From Rugamonas rubra (GTDB taxonomy: Bacteria > Pseudomonadota > Gammaproteobacteria > Burkholderiales > Burkholderiaceae_D): a stretch of 64,000 nucleotides of DNA. The stretch is taken from contig NZ_FOTW01000018.1 of assembly GCF_900114705.1 (NCBI RefSeq), forward strand, positions 62,001 through 126,000, read 5' to 3'. A program made the position numbers and the translations under genes. The notes beneath the pieces were generated by a model. The model was not told where the DNA came from. It made no database searches and was given only the letters and a program-made list of their open reading frames with translations. How positions within the stretch are numbered: position 1 is the first letter of the stretch; each line of letters opens with the position of its first letter. Shown here in pieces: positions 11,508 to 20,489 of this stretch.

Positions 11508-11531
11508 GTTCAGGCTGTATTTGGCCTGAAC
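11508..11531 (+). other. Hairpin between murQ and the AmpG-like gene
   Basis: GTTCAGGC (11508-11515) pairs perfectly with GCCTGAAC (11524-11531) around an 8-nt loop, starting just after the murQ stop and ending 19 bp before the next start codon. No T-run follows, so it is more likely an mRNA stability or attenuation element than a terminator. Confidence 0.4.
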
Positions 11532-11550
11532 CGAATCATGTTAAGGATGT

Positions 11551-12816
11551 ATGCAAAGAGTGCAACGAGCTAGTCCGTGGTGGTGGATTCCCACGCTGTA
11601 TTTCGGCCAGGGCCTGCCCTATGTGGTGGTGATGACCCTGTCGGTGGTGATGTACAAGAACACCGGTTTCTCCAACACCGACATCGCGCTCTACACCGGC
11701 TGGTTGTACCTGCCCTGGGTCATCAAGCCGCTGTGGTCGCCGGTGGTCGAGCTGCTGCGCACCAAGCGCTTCTGGATCGTCGGCATGCAACTGTTCATCG
11801 GCGCCGCGTTGGCGCTGGTGGCGCTGACCACCCACCTGCCCGGCTTCTTCCAGATGAGCCTGGCCATCCTGTGGCTGCTCGCCTTCAGCTCGGCCACCCA
11901 CGACATCGCCGCCGACGGCTACTACATGCTGGCCCTGCCGCAACACCAGCAGGCCGCCTTCGCCGGCGTGCGCAGCACCTTCTACAAGCTGGCGATGATC
12001 GCCGGCCAGGGCAGCCTGGTGTATTTGGCCGGCAAGCTGACCGAGTCCACCGGCGACCCGCGCCTGGCCTGGTCGGTGGTGTTCGCCGTCCTCGCCGCGC
12101 TGTTCCTGCTGCTGTTCGTCTACCACCTGTTGATGCTGCCGGCGCCGGCCGCCGACCAGCCCGGCGAGCGCCGTGGCAGCCTGCTGGCCGACTTCCTGGC
12201 CACCTTCCGCAGCTTCTTCGCCAAGCCCGACATCCTCGTCGTGCTCGGCTTCCTGCTCACCTTCCGCCTGGGCGAGGCGCAACTGCTCAAGCTGGCCGTG
12301 CCCTTCCTGCTCGACCCGGCCGACAAGGGCGGCCTGGCCTTGAGCACGGCCCAGGTCGGCCTGGTCTACGGTTCGCTGGGCATGCTGTTCCTGGTGCTGG
12401 GCGGCCTGCTGGGCGGCCTGGTGATCTCGCGCTTCGGCCTGAAACGCTGCCTGTGGCCGATGGTGTTCGCCGTCCACCTGCCGGACCTGATCTTCGTCTA
12501 CCTGGCCAGCGCGTTGCCGGAGAATATCTACCTGGTCGCCGCCTGCCTGGCGGTCGAGCAGTTCGGCTACGGCTTCGGCTTCGCCGCCTACGTGCTGTAC
12601 ATGATCATGGTGGCCGACGGCCCGCACAAGACGGCCCACTACGCCATCTGCACCGGCTTCATGGCGCTCGGAATGATGCTGCCGGGCATGGTCAGCGGCT
12701 GGATCCAGCAGCAGCTGGGCTACCAGCATTTCTTCATCTGGGTCTGCTTCGCGACCTTGCCGGCCTTCGGCATGGCCGCGCTGGTGCGCATCGCACCGGA
12801 GTTCGGCAAGAAATAA
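11551..12816 (+). CDS. AmpG-like MFS muropeptide permease
   Basis: Inner-membrane protein of 421 residues with about 12 hydrophobic segments and the MFS start WWWIPTLYFGQGLPYVVVMT. The GFSNTDIALYTGWLYLPWVIKP and ATHDIAADGYYM segments are typical of AmpG-type permeases, which import anhydro-muropeptides. It lies directly behind murQ and before a glycosyl hydrolase, which supports import of wall-derived sugars or muropeptides. Substrate is inferred. The start is the ATG after AAGGATGT. Confidence 0.85.
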   Translation: MQRVQRASPWWWIPTLYFGQGLPYVVVMTLSVVMYKNTGFSNTDIALYTGWLYLPWVIKPLWSPVVELLRTKRFWIVGMQLFIGAALALVALTTHLPGFFQMSLAILWLLAFSSATHDIAADGYYMLALPQHQQAAFAGVRSTFYKLAMIAGQGSLVYLAGKLTESTGDPRLAWSVVFAVLAALFLLLFVYHLLMLPAPAADQPGERRGSLLADFLATFRSFFAKPDILVVLGFLLTFRLGEAQLLKLAVPFLLDPADKGGLALSTAQVGLVYGSLGMLFLVLGGLLGGLVISRFGLKRCLWPMVFAVHLPDLIFVYLASALPENIYLVAACLAVEQFGYGFGFAAYVLYMIMVADGPHKTAHYAICTGFMALGMMLPGMVSGWIQQQLGYQHFFIWVCFATLPAFGMAALVRIAPEFGKK

Positions 12817-12873
12817 GGCCGCGCCGCATTACAATACGTTTTTTCAAGGCTGTACGGCTGCAACGATCGGGGA

Positions 12874-14571
12874 ATGGTTTTGGTTTTTAATGCGAAGAAG
12901 CGGCAGTCCATGGCCGCCTGCGTGGCCGGCGCGCTGGCCGTTTTGGCCAGCGGCTGCGGCACCACGCCCATGCCTCCCGACACCTCCGGCCGGCCCGGCG
13001 CCACGCCCGGCGCAAGCGGGGCCAAGGCCGGCGGTTCGGTTCCCGGAACCGGAACCGAAGCGGCCCCCGTGGTGGACGGCAACACGCCGCCGCCGGCGCC
13101 GCGCGAGTTCCGCGCCGCCTGGGTCTCCACCGTCGCCAATATCGACTGGCCGAGCCGAAGCAACCTCAGCGTCGCCAAGCAGCAGGCCGAGGCGCTGGCC
13201 ATCCTCGACCGCGCCAAGAACCTGAACCTGAACGCCATCGTGCTGCAGGTGCGCCCCAGCGCCGACGCCATGTACCCGTCCGAGCTGGAGCCGTGGTCGG
13301 AGTTCCTCAGCGGCCAGCAGGGCCGCGCACCGAGTCCGCTGTACGACCCGCTGCAGTTCTGGATCGAGCAGGCCCACGCCCGCGGACTGGAGTTGCACGC
13401 TTGGTTCAACCCCTACCGCGCCCGCCACGCCACCGCCAAAACGCCGCTGACGCGCGAGCACATCGCCAACACCCGGCCGGCGGCGGTCAAGTCCTACGGC
13501 CGCTACCTGTGGATGGACCCGGGCGAGGCGGCCGCCTCGGCGCACACGCAGGCGGTGATCCTCGACGTGGTGCGCCGCTACGACATCGACGGCGTGCACA
13601 TCGACGACTACTTCTATCCCTACCCGATCGAGGCGCGCGGCGCCACGGCGGCCAACGGCGGCGCCGAGGCCGCCGCGCTGGACACGCCGTCCGGCGCCAA
13701 GAGCGAGCTGGAGTTTCCCGACCAGCCGAGCTGGCAGCGCTACCTGCTGGGCGGCGGCCAGCTCGGCCGCGCCGACTGGCGCCGGCAGAACGTCAACCAG
13801 CTAATCGAGGCGCTGTACCAGGGCATCCACAAGGAGAAATCCTGGGTGCGCTTCGGCATCAGCCCGTTCGGCATCGGCCGGCCCGACCGCCGCCCGGCCG
13901 GCATCGTCGGTTTCAGCCAGTACGACAAGCTGTACGCCGACGCCGAAACCTGGCTGGCCAAGGGCTGGCTGGACTACCTGTCGCCGCAGCTGTACTGGCC
14001 GGTGGCGCAGGCGCCGCAGGCCTTCGACGTGCTGTTCGACTACTGGCTGGCGCAGAACACGCGCGGCCGCCACGTCTGGCCGGGGCTGGCCACCAGCCGC
14101 ATCGACAACTCCGCCAAGGCCTTCGCGCCGGAGGAGATCGTCAAGCAGATCGGCGTGCTGCGCAGCCGCGTGGGCGGCAACGGCCACGTCCACTTCAGCG
14201 TCGCCGCGCTGATGGAGAACCGCAAGGGCGTCAGCGACCAGTTGAAGGGCGCGTCCTACCAGAGCGCCGCGCTGGTGCCGGCCACGCCCTGGCTGGGCGC
14301 CGAGCCGCCGGCCGCGCCCAGCGTGGCGACGCGGCGCGAGAACGGCGGTCTGGCGCTCAAGCTGGGCGGCAACGGCGGCGCCGCGCGGCCGGCGGTGCAG
14401 TACGCGATTTGGTCGCGCTACGGCAACGAGTGGCGCTTCGCCGTGGCCCCGGCCGGCCGCGCCAACCTGCTGCTGGCCGACGACGCGGCGCGCGGCGCCG
14501 TCAGCGCGGTGGTGGTCAGCGCCGTCGACCGGCTGGGCAACGAGAGCGAGCGGGTGCAGGTGCTGCGCTAG
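12874..14571 (+). CDS. GHL10-family glycosyl hydrolase lipoprotein (YngK/DigH type)
   Basis: The 565-residue product has a lipoprotein signal with the lipid-attachment cysteine at C28 (LASGC), a Pro/Gly-rich linker to about residue 85, and then a GHL10 barrel beginning REFRAAWVSTVANIDWPS. Further signatures are VLQVRPSADAMYPSELEPWS, ARGLELHAWFNPYRA and DGVHIDDYFYPYP. The Escherichia coli relative DigH cleaves glycan strands stripped of stem peptides. Here it would act in the periplasm or outer membrane and feed the recycling genes around it. A C-terminal Ig-like part follows from about residue 475. Confidence 0.88.
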   Translation: MVLVFNAKKRQSMAACVAGALAVLASGCGTTPMPPDTSGRPGATPGASGAKAGGSVPGTGTEAAPVVDGNTPPPAPREFRAAWVSTVANIDWPSRSNLSVAKQQAEALAILDRAKNLNLNAIVLQVRPSADAMYPSELEPWSEFLSGQQGRAPSPLYDPLQFWIEQAHARGLELHAWFNPYRARHATAKTPLTREHIANTRPAAVKSYGRYLWMDPGEAAASAHTQAVILDVVRRYDIDGVHIDDYFYPYPIEARGATAANGGAEAAALDTPSGAKSELEFPDQPSWQRYLLGGGQLGRADWRRQNVNQLIEALYQGIHKEKSWVRFGISPFGIGRPDRRPAGIVGFSQYDKLYADAETWLAKGWLDYLSPQLYWPVAQAPQAFDVLFDYWLAQNTRGRHVWPGLATSRIDNSAKAFAPEEIVKQIGVLRSRVGGNGHVHFSVAALMENRKGVSDQLKGASYQSAALVPATPWLGAEPPAAPSVATRRENGGLALKLGGNGGAARPAVQYAIWSRYGNEWRFAVAPAGRANLLLADDAARGAVSAVVVSAVDRLGNESERVQVLR

Positions 14572-14612
14572 AGCGTGGCGGATCGCCGCACCACCCCGCA
14601 ATGCGGCCGAAA

Positions 14613-14642
14613 GGGGTCGGACCCCGTACGGGGTCCGACCCC
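14613..14642. repeat. Perfect 30-bp GGGGTCGGACCCC palindrome
   Basis: GGGGTCGGACCCC, a central GTAC and GGGGTCCGACCCC form a perfect palindrome 42 bp after the GHL10 stop codon. It belongs to the same family as the palindromes at 8087, 26796, 35398 and 44036. It may act as a transcript-end hairpin. Confidence 0.7.
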
Positions 14643-14679
14643 GGTCTCAGGGGGCGGGGTCAACGCTCAATCCTAGGCT

Positions 14680-14694
14680 ATAACCTTTTGGAAT
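14680..14694. promoter_or_regulatory. ATAACCTTTTGGAAT motif upstream of the BadF-type kinase
   Basis: This 15-mer is the exact reverse complement of 23792-23806, upstream of the TonB receptor gene, and has near matches at 21816 and 9561. It fits the T-N11-A box of LysR-type regulators. The LysR gene at 16810 lies in the operon that starts just downstream. Confidence 0.55.
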
Positions 14695-14795
14695 AGCATG
14701 CGCGCAAGCTTTCATGAACGACCACGCCGCGTTTGGCTTTACACTCGTTGGCGGCCCGCCCCATCCCGGGCCGCCGTAGACACCCGCAGGAGAGA

Positions 14796-15782
14796 TTGGC
14801 AATCGACACGCTGAGCACGCCCCCCGACTCCGCCCCCGGCCTGGGCATCGACGCCGGCGGCAGCCGCACGCGCTGGGCGCTGGCCTCGGCGGCCGGCCAC
14901 ATTATGGCCGAAGGCAATGTCGACGGCCTGTCCGCCCTGCAACTGGCCACCCCGGCCGGCCGCGACGCGGTGCGCGCCATCTTCGCCACCCTGGCCGGGC
15001 AGGTGCGCGCGCTGGCCCGGCCGGCCGCCGTCTGCGCCGGCCTGACCGGCTTCGGCGGCGACGGCGCCCAGCTGGCCGCCTGGCTGGCCGAGCTGCTGGC
15101 CGTGCCGGCGCCCGCCGTGCAACTGCGCAACGACATCGAAATCGCCTACCTCGACAGCTTCCAGCCCGGCCAGGGCTACCTGGTCTACGCCGGCACCGGC
15201 TCGATCGCCGCCTGGATCGACGCCGCCGGCGCCTTCCACCGCGCCGGCGGCCGCGGCGTGACCCTGGACGACGGCGGCGGCGGCTTCTGGATCGCCCGCG
15301 AGGCGATGCGCCACATCTGGCGCCGCGAGGACGAGGCGCCGGGCGCCTGGCGGGACTCGGCGCTGGCGCGCGCCGTCTTCGCCCACGTCGGCGGCAGCGA
15401 CTGGGACGCCTCGCGCCAGTTCATCTACGGCCAGGACCGGGGCGCCATCGGCAAGCTGGCGCTGGCCGTCGCCGCCAGCGCCGCCGACGACGCGCAGTCG
15501 CGCCAGATCCTCGAACAGGCCGGCGTCGAGCTGGCCCGGCTGGCGCTGGCGCTGGTGTCGCGCTACGGCGCGCGGCCCATCGTGCTGGCCGGCCGCGCCG
15601 CCCAGCTGCACCCGCTGATCGCCGTGTCGATGCGCGCCGCGCTGCCGCCGGAGCTGTTCCTGCGCCAGGCGGTGGCGCAGCCCCACCACGCGGCGGCGCG
15701 AATTGCAATACACTCCAGTCTGACCCCATTTTCCGGCCCGGCGGCGAGCGCTCCGCCCGGCCCGCCACGAGACCGCCCATGA
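14796..15782 (+). CDS. BadF/BadG-type sugar kinase (probable GlcNAc/MurNAc kinase)
   Basis: ASKHA-fold ATPase of about 328 residues, beginning after a short leader with GLGIDAGGSRTRWALA (phosphate-1 loop). The central NDIEIAYLD and VYAGTGSIAAW motifs and a C-terminal PIVLAGRAAQLHPL complete the BadF/BadG/BcrA family pattern, which includes N-acetylglucosamine kinase and MurK. Between an amidase and murQ-like genes it would phosphorylate free MurNAc or GlcNAc, supplying MurQ. The start is uncertain: TTG at 14796 has AGGAG close upstream, and a TTG at 14733 is also open. Its stop overlaps the next start (ATGA). Confidence 0.82.
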   Translation: MAIDTLSTPPDSAPGLGIDAGGSRTRWALASAAGHIMAEGNVDGLSALQLATPAGRDAVRAIFATLAGQVRALARPAAVCAGLTGFGGDGAQLAAWLAELLAVPAPAVQLRNDIEIAYLDSFQPGQGYLVYAGTGSIAAWIDAAGAFHRAGGRGVTLDDGGGGFWIAREAMRHIWRREDEAPGAWRDSALARAVFAHVGGSDWDASRQFIYGQDRGAIGKLALAVAASAADDAQSRQILEQAGVELARLALALVSRYGARPIVLAGRAAQLHPLIAVSMRAALPPELFLRQAVAQPHHAAARIAIHSSLTPFSGPAASAPPGPPRDRP

Positions 15783-16768
15783 AGAAGACCCTGCTGTTGA
15801 CGTCGCTGATCGCCCTGCTGGCCGGCTGCGCCGCGCCCGGCCCCCGGCTGGACCACAGCTACACCGCGCGCAGCCAGAGCGACCGGGTCAAGTTCATCGT
15901 GCTGCACTACACGGTGAGCGACCTGCCGCGCTCGATCAAGATCCTCACCCAGCAGGAAGTGAGCGCCCACTATCTGCTCACCGACAGCGACGAGCCCTTG
16001 TTCTACACGCTGGTCGACGAGTCGCGGCAGGCCAACCACGCCGGCGTCAGCAACTGGAAGACCTACACCCACCTGAACGCCAGCTCGATCGGCATCGAGA
16101 TCGTCAACCCGGGCTTCCGCGACACGGCCGAGGGCCGCGTCTGGTATCCGTTCAAGCAGGCGCAGATCGACCAGCTGATTCCGCTGCTCAAGCAGATCGT
16201 GGCGCGCCACAACATCGTGCCGGAGAACATACTCGGCCACAGCGACATCGCGCCGCAGCGCAAGCAGGACCCGGGGCCGATGTTCCCGTGGAGGCAACTG
16301 GCCGACGCCGGCCTGGTGCTGTGGCCGGACGCCGTCCAGGTCGCCGCCCGCCAGCCCGTGTTCGCCGCCCAGGTGCCGGACCCGGCCTGGTTCCAGAAGA
16401 AGCTGGCCCAGCACGGCTACGCGGTGCCGCAGAACGGCCTGCTCGACCCGGCCACGCGCAACGTGTTGATCGCCTTCCAGTCCAAATACCGGCCGGCCAA
16501 GTTCGACGGCGTGCCGGACGCCGAGTGCGCCGCCATCCTCGACGTGCTGACCAGCCCGGCGGCGCTGTCGGTGCGGCCGGCGGTGCCTGTGCCCGCTCCG
16601 GCATCCGCTTCGACGCCGGCCCCGGCGGCGATTCCGGTCGCCGTACCGGCACCGACGCCCGCTTCGCTCCCGGCTCCCGCCGCCGTCCCCGTGGCCGTCC
16701 CCGCCGCGCCGGCGGCGGCGGTGGTGCCGGCCGCACCACCGCCGGCCGAGCCGGTCGAGTCGAACTGA
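15779..16768 (+). CDS. amiD: N-acetylmuramoyl-L-alanine amidase lipoprotein (AmiD-like)
   Basis: The 329-residue product has a lipoprotein signal ending LLAGC17. An amidase_2 zinc domain follows (FIVLHYTVS with H43; GIEIVN near 104; GHSDIAPQRKQDPGPMFPW near 155), then a peptidoglycan-binding domain (about 200-255), then a Pro/Ala-rich tail of about 70 residues. It cuts the MurNAc-L-Ala bond, probably at the outer membrane. Its ATG overlaps the kinase stop codon, so the two are translationally coupled. Confidence 0.93.
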   Translation: MKKTLLLTSLIALLAGCAAPGPRLDHSYTARSQSDRVKFIVLHYTVSDLPRSIKILTQQEVSAHYLLTDSDEPLFYTLVDESRQANHAGVSNWKTYTHLNASSIGIEIVNPGFRDTAEGRVWYPFKQAQIDQLIPLLKQIVARHNIVPENILGHSDIAPQRKQDPGPMFPWRQLADAGLVLWPDAVQVAARQPVFAAQVPDPAWFQKKLAQHGYAVPQNGLLDPATRNVLIAFQSKYRPAKFDGVPDAECAAILDVLTSPAALSVRPAVPVPAPASASTPAPAAIPVAVPAPTPASLPAPAAVPVAVPAAPAAAVVPAAPPPAEPVESN

Positions 16769-16809
16769 AGCGTCGCCCGGCACTGCCGCCCCACTTATGA
16801 AAGAAGCAC

Positions 16810-17715
16810 ATGCGTCTGCGCCACATTGAAGTGTTCCACGCCATCATGCAGGTCGGCACCATCAGTGGCGCGGCGCAGGTGTTGCACATCTCGCAGCCGG
16901 CCGTGACCAAGGTGCTGCAGCACTGCGAGCTGCAGCTGGGCATGCCGCTGTTCGAGCGCGTCCGTGGCAAGCTCTACCCCAAGCCCGAGGCGCACCGCCT
17001 GTTCGCCGAGACGGAAAAACTCAACCGCGACCTGCAGGGCATCCGCCGCCTGGCCGCCAGCCTGAAGGGGCGCGCCGTCGAGACCATCCGCCTGTGCGCC
17101 ACGCCGACCATCGCCATCAGCGTGCTGCCGCAGGCGATGAGCGCCTGGCGCCAGGACTTCACGCAGACGCCCTGCCAGCTGGCCACCCACCACACCAGCG
17201 AGATCGTCAACACGCTGCGCCTGGGCGAGGCCGACCTGGCCCTGTCGCTGCAGGACCCGCGCCACCCCGGCATCGTCGCCGAGCCGATCGCCCAGGGCGT
17301 GATGACGGTGATCGCGCCGGCCGGCTACTGGCGCGCCGACGAGTGCCAGACGCCGCTGAGCGCGCCCGGCCTGGTCGGCGACCTGATCGGCCACGCCGAG
17401 AACGACCCGCTCGGCGAACTGGTGGTGGCCGCCTGCGAGGCGCAGCACATCCAGCCGGTGTTCCGCACCGTGGTGCAGACCTACCAGATCGCCCGCTCGC
17501 TGGTCGAGGCCGGCGGCGGCATGGCCGTGGTCGACCCGTTCACGGCGGCCACCGCCTCGGCCGCGCTGGTGCAGCGGCGGCCGTGGGCGCCGGCCATCCC
17601 GGTGCAGCTGTTCCTGTTGACGGCCAGCCACTCGCCGCTGTCGCACGGCGCCCGCCAGCTGGCCAACTGCATCGGCGGCGCCGCGCGCGCCTGCCTGGCG
17701 CGGGGGCCGGCATGA
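16810..17715 (+). CDS. LysR-family transcriptional regulator
   Basis: The 301-residue product has an N-terminal LysR winged helix (LRHIEVFHAIMQVGTISGAA, ISQPAVTKVLQHCE) and a periplasmic-binding-like effector domain (about 92-295). It lies in an apparent kinase-amidase-LysR-ddpX operon and its TGA overlaps the ddpX ATG. That position, and the repeated T-N11-A motif near several wall-recycling genes, suggest it controls this regulon. The effector is unknown; a muropeptide or D-Ala-D-Ala is a guess. Confidence 0.9.
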   Translation: MRLRHIEVFHAIMQVGTISGAAQVLHISQPAVTKVLQHCELQLGMPLFERVRGKLYPKPEAHRLFAETEKLNRDLQGIRRLAASLKGRAVETIRLCATPTIAISVLPQAMSAWRQDFTQTPCQLATHHTSEIVNTLRLGEADLALSLQDPRHPGIVAEPIAQGVMTVIAPAGYWRADECQTPLSAPGLVGDLIGHAENDPLGELVVAACEAQHIQPVFRTVVQTYQIARSLVEAGGGMAVVDPFTAATASAALVQRRPWAPAIPVQLFLLTASHSPLSHGARQLANCIGGAARACLARGPA

Positions 17716-18323
17716 GCGCCCGCATCCCCTGCGAGGCGATCGCCGCCGACCCGGACTTCCGCCACCTGTCGGCGGTGGACGGCATCGGCATCGACCTGCG
17801 CTACGCCACGGCGGACAACTTCGTCGGCCGCGACCTGTACAACCCGCTCGACTGCGCCTGGCTGCACCGCGACGCCGCCGCCGCGCTGCAGCGGGCCGTC
17901 GCCTGGCTGGCCATGCGCCGCTCCGACCACCGCCTGCTGGTGCTCGACGCGCTGCGCCCGCAGCGGGTGCAGGAGCAGCTGTGGCAGGCGCTGCAGGGCA
18001 CCGAGCTGCTGGGCTACATCGCCGAGCCGGGGCGCGGCTCGATCCACTCCTTCGGCATGGCGGTCGACCTCACCATCGTCGACGCCGCCGGCCGCGAGCT
18101 CGACATGGGCACCGGCTTCGACGACCTCAGCGAGCGTTCCCATCCGGCGCTGGAGGACCGCCTGCTGGCGGCCGGCGAGCTGGAGGCGCAGCACGTCGCC
18201 AACCGCCAACTGCTGCGCGACGCCATGTTCCAAGCCGGCTGGGTCGGCATCCACAGCGAGTGGTGGCACTTCGACTGCGGCGACCGCGCGCTGGTGCGGC
18301 AACACTACACGCGGGTGCTGTAG
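17712..18323 (+). CDS. ddpX: D-alanyl-D-alanine dipeptidase (VanX/DdpX family)
   Basis: Zinc dipeptidase of 203 residues. The metal ligands and catalytic residues are all visible: SIHSFGMAVDL gives H112 and D119, and SEWWHFDCG gives E183 and H186; the DALRP arginine is R82. It hydrolyses D-Ala-D-Ala released from stem peptides. There is no signal peptide, so it is probably cytoplasmic, as DdpX is in E. coli. Overlap with the LysR stop shows coupling. The D-Ala formed could go to DadA. Confidence 0.95.
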   Translation: MSARIPCEAIAADPDFRHLSAVDGIGIDLRYATADNFVGRDLYNPLDCAWLHRDAAAALQRAVAWLAMRRSDHRLLVLDALRPQRVQEQLWQALQGTELLGYIAEPGRGSIHSFGMAVDLTIVDAAGRELDMGTGFDDLSERSHPALEDRLLAAGELEAQHVANRQLLRDAMFQAGWVGIHSEWWHFDCGDRALVRQHYTRVL

Positions 18324-18335
18324 CGGGCGCGGCGG

Positions 18336-18839
18336 CTACTTGTTGGCCTCGAATGGACGGGACTCGCTTGCCTCGTGTTGCACCAGCCAATCGGAGAACG
18401 ACAAGCGGTAGCCGCTGGCATCGCTGCGATAGCGCAGCACGTGGGGCGGCAAGCGTAGCGCGCCCGGCACCGGCACAGCGAGCTCGGCCAGCGTGGTCGG
18501 ATAGCGTCCGTGCATTGAATGGTAGTGTGCCAAAGCCACACGCACCAGCTCGCCGTTTTCAACACATGCATTGAAAGCCAGTCTCGCCTCCCGCGCGCCA
18601 ATTGTCCATGCCGTGCCGAAGATCAACACAACGCCAATAGCCGCAGCCACAGCCATGGCGCGGCCGCCGCGCCAAAGCGCCAATGCGGCAATGGCCGCGA
18701 TTGCGATGGCGCCCAAAAGGTCGCGAACGGGTAGCGGCCCGGCTTGATGTTCGCCGAGCCACAGCCCGCAAACGGCGGTAAAACCAAGCAAGCAAAACGC
18801 GGTAGCGTATTGACGTTTAGAGTGTGACATCGTATCCAT
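18336..18839 (-). CDS. Hypothetical membrane protein with a pilin-like C-terminal segment
   Basis: The 167-residue product has three hydrophobic segments (about 12-28, 38-57, 62-82) and a soluble C-terminus. Its ACVENGELVRVALAHYHSMHGRYPTTLAEL stretch resembles the post-helix region of type II secretion pseudopilins, where a small protein is laid out before a beta sheet. No type II secretion genes are nearby. It is convergent with ddpX (12 bp between stops). A second ATG at 18830 is possible. Function unknown. Confidence 0.65.
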   Translation of the reverse strand: MDTMSHSKRQYATAFCLLGFTAVCGLWLGEHQAGPLPVRDLLGAIAIAAIAALALWRGGRAMAVAAAIGVVLIFGTAWTIGAREARLAFNACVENGELVRVALAHYHSMHGRYPTTLAELAVPVPGALRLPPHVLRYRSDASGYRLSFSDWLVQHEASESRPFEANK

Positions 18840-18862
18840 CTTAGTTGGCCGGATAGAGAATC

Positions 18863-18969
18863 GGGGTCAGTGCCGACATTCGGACACGGCCTCAGCTATT
18901 CGGCAATTTGAGTGGACTCGCCTACTGTAGGAACGGCTGAGCTTGTGTCCGAATGTCGGCACTGACCCC
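18863..18969. repeat. Inverted repeat with 25-bp arms (GGGGTCAGTGCCGACATTCG family)
   Basis: Arms at 18863-18887 and 18945-18969 are perfect reverse complements separated by 57 bp. The same arm pair occurs at 35290-35374. It fills the gap between the hypothetical membrane protein gene and dacB. It is probably a dispersed non-autonomous element or a REP-type bidirectional hairpin. Confidence 0.75.
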
Positions 18970-18985
18970 GCCTGGTTTTTGCGGT

Positions 18986-20485
18986 TCAGGGCAGGGTGTT
19001 GGCGTCGCTGCGCGCGACCCAGTCGACCAGGGCGTCGAGCACGGCGCGGCCGGCGCCGTTGGCGGCGTGGGCGTCGTTGATCATGGCCACCACCACGCAT
19101 TGCTGGTTGGCCGCGTCGGGCACGAAGCCGGCCAGCGCCGCCACGCCGCTCAGGCTGCCGGTTTTGAGGCGCGCGCGCAGCGCCGCCGGGCTGTCCTTCA
19201 GGCGCTTGCGCATGGTGCCGTCGAGCGCGGCGATGGGCAGGCTGGCGGCGAACTCGGGCGCCCACAGGCTGCGCTGCGCCGCCTGCAACACCGCGGCCAG
19301 CTGGGCCGGCCGGATCCGCTCGACGCGCGACAGGCCGGAACCGTTCTCCAGCACCAGGCCTTGTTGGTCGATGCCCCGCTCGCTCATCCAGTTGCGCACC
19401 GCCAGGTTGGCGCGCGCCGCCGTGGTCTGGCCGGACGGCTCGGGCGGCAGGGGCTTGCTGCCGAGCGCGGCGTCCGCCTCCAGGCTGCCCAGGCTGAGGA
19501 AGAGGGTGTGGGCCAGGGTGTTGTCGGACTGCTTGTTGGTGTCGCGTAGCACCTCGGCCAGGGTGCGCGACTGGTGCGCGCTCAGCAGGCGGGCGCCGGC
19601 CGGCGTGGCCTGGTCGGCGCCGGCCTCGCGCACCTCGCCGCCCAGGCTGCCTCCCAGCCGGCCCCAGGTGGTGCGCAGCAGCCGCTCCAGGTAGTCGTGG
19701 CGGTCGAGCACGTTGATGCTGGTCGACTTGCTGCAATCCTTGGGGAAGGTGCCGCGCAGAACAACCTTCAGCTTGCCGCCGCGCCGTTCGACCTCGGGCG
19801 CTTTCCAGCCGGCTTCCCAGTCGGCGCAGGGGGCGTCGATCAGCTTGAGCTCGGAGGCCACGCTGACCTTGTCCAGCGCGGGCATCAGCACCAGTTTCAT
19901 TCTGTTGCCGGAAGATTCCATGTCGAGCTTGAGCAGGTTGGTGTTGACCAGCAGCGCGTCCGGCACCACGTTGTAGTAGGCGTAGGGATATTCGTCGAAG
20001 GCCGGCAGTTCGGCGTCGAGCCGGGCCGGCTGGAACAGCTGGCGGTCGAGCACGATGTCGCCCTTGATCTTGCGGATGCCCTGGTTGCGCAGCGCTTGCA
20101 GCATGTGGTACAGCGCGTCCTCGTTGAGGTCGCTGTCGGCGCCGCCGCGCAGGTACAGGTCGCCATGCAGTACGCCCTTGACCAGCTCGGCTTCGCTGCG
20201 CAGCTCGGTGCGGCCACGGAACACCGGGCCGAGCTGCTCCAGCGCGGCCATGGTGGTCAGCAGCTTCATGGTCGAGGCCGGCTGCATGCTGCGCTCGCCG
20301 CCGTGCCACAGCAGGGTGCGCGGGCCGCGCAGCACGACGACGCCGACGGCGTCCTGCGGGATGTTGGCGGCCTGCAGCATCTGCCTTATCGGCTCGGGCA
20401 AGATGGCGTGGGCGGCGCCGGCGGCGGCCAGCAGGCCGGCCAGCAGGGTGGGCAACAGGAGGCGACGAATCATGGGCGTGCTCAC
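18986..20485 (-). CDS. dacB: D-alanyl-D-alanine carboxypeptidase/endopeptidase (PBP4 type)
   Basis: The 499-residue product has a cleavable signal peptide (to about residue 27) and all three penicillin-binding motifs: PASTMK (S71, K74), KQSDNTL (SDN) and RLKTGSL (KTG). The long insertion between the first two motifs is typical of DacB. It trims D-Ala from stem peptides and cuts crosslinks in the periplasm. The start could be GTG at 20485 or ATG at 20473; the first keeps a 4-bp gap to the spmAB stop. It is cotranscribed with spmAB. Confidence 0.93.
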   Translation of the reverse strand: MSTPMIRRLLLPTLLAGLLAAAGAAHAILPEPIRQMLQAANIPQDAVGVVVLRGPRTLLWHGGERSMQPASTMKLLTTMAALEQLGPVFRGRTELRSEAELVKGVLHGDLYLRGGADSDLNEDALYHMLQALRNQGIRKIKGDIVLDRQLFQPARLDAELPAFDEYPYAYYNVVPDALLVNTNLLKLDMESSGNRMKLVLMPALDKVSVASELKLIDAPCADWEAGWKAPEVERRGGKLKVVLRGTFPKDCSKSTSINVLDRHDYLERLLRTTWGRLGGSLGGEVREAGADQATPAGARLLSAHQSRTLAEVLRDTNKQSDNTLAHTLFLSLGSLEADAALGSKPLPPEPSGQTTAARANLAVRNWMSERGIDQQGLVLENGSGLSRVERIRPAQLAAVLQAAQRSLWAPEFAASLPIAALDGTMRKRLKDSPAALRARLKTGSLSGVAALAGFVPDAANQQCVVVAMINDAHAANGAGRAVLDALVDWVARSDANTLP

Positions 20486-20489
20486 GGTA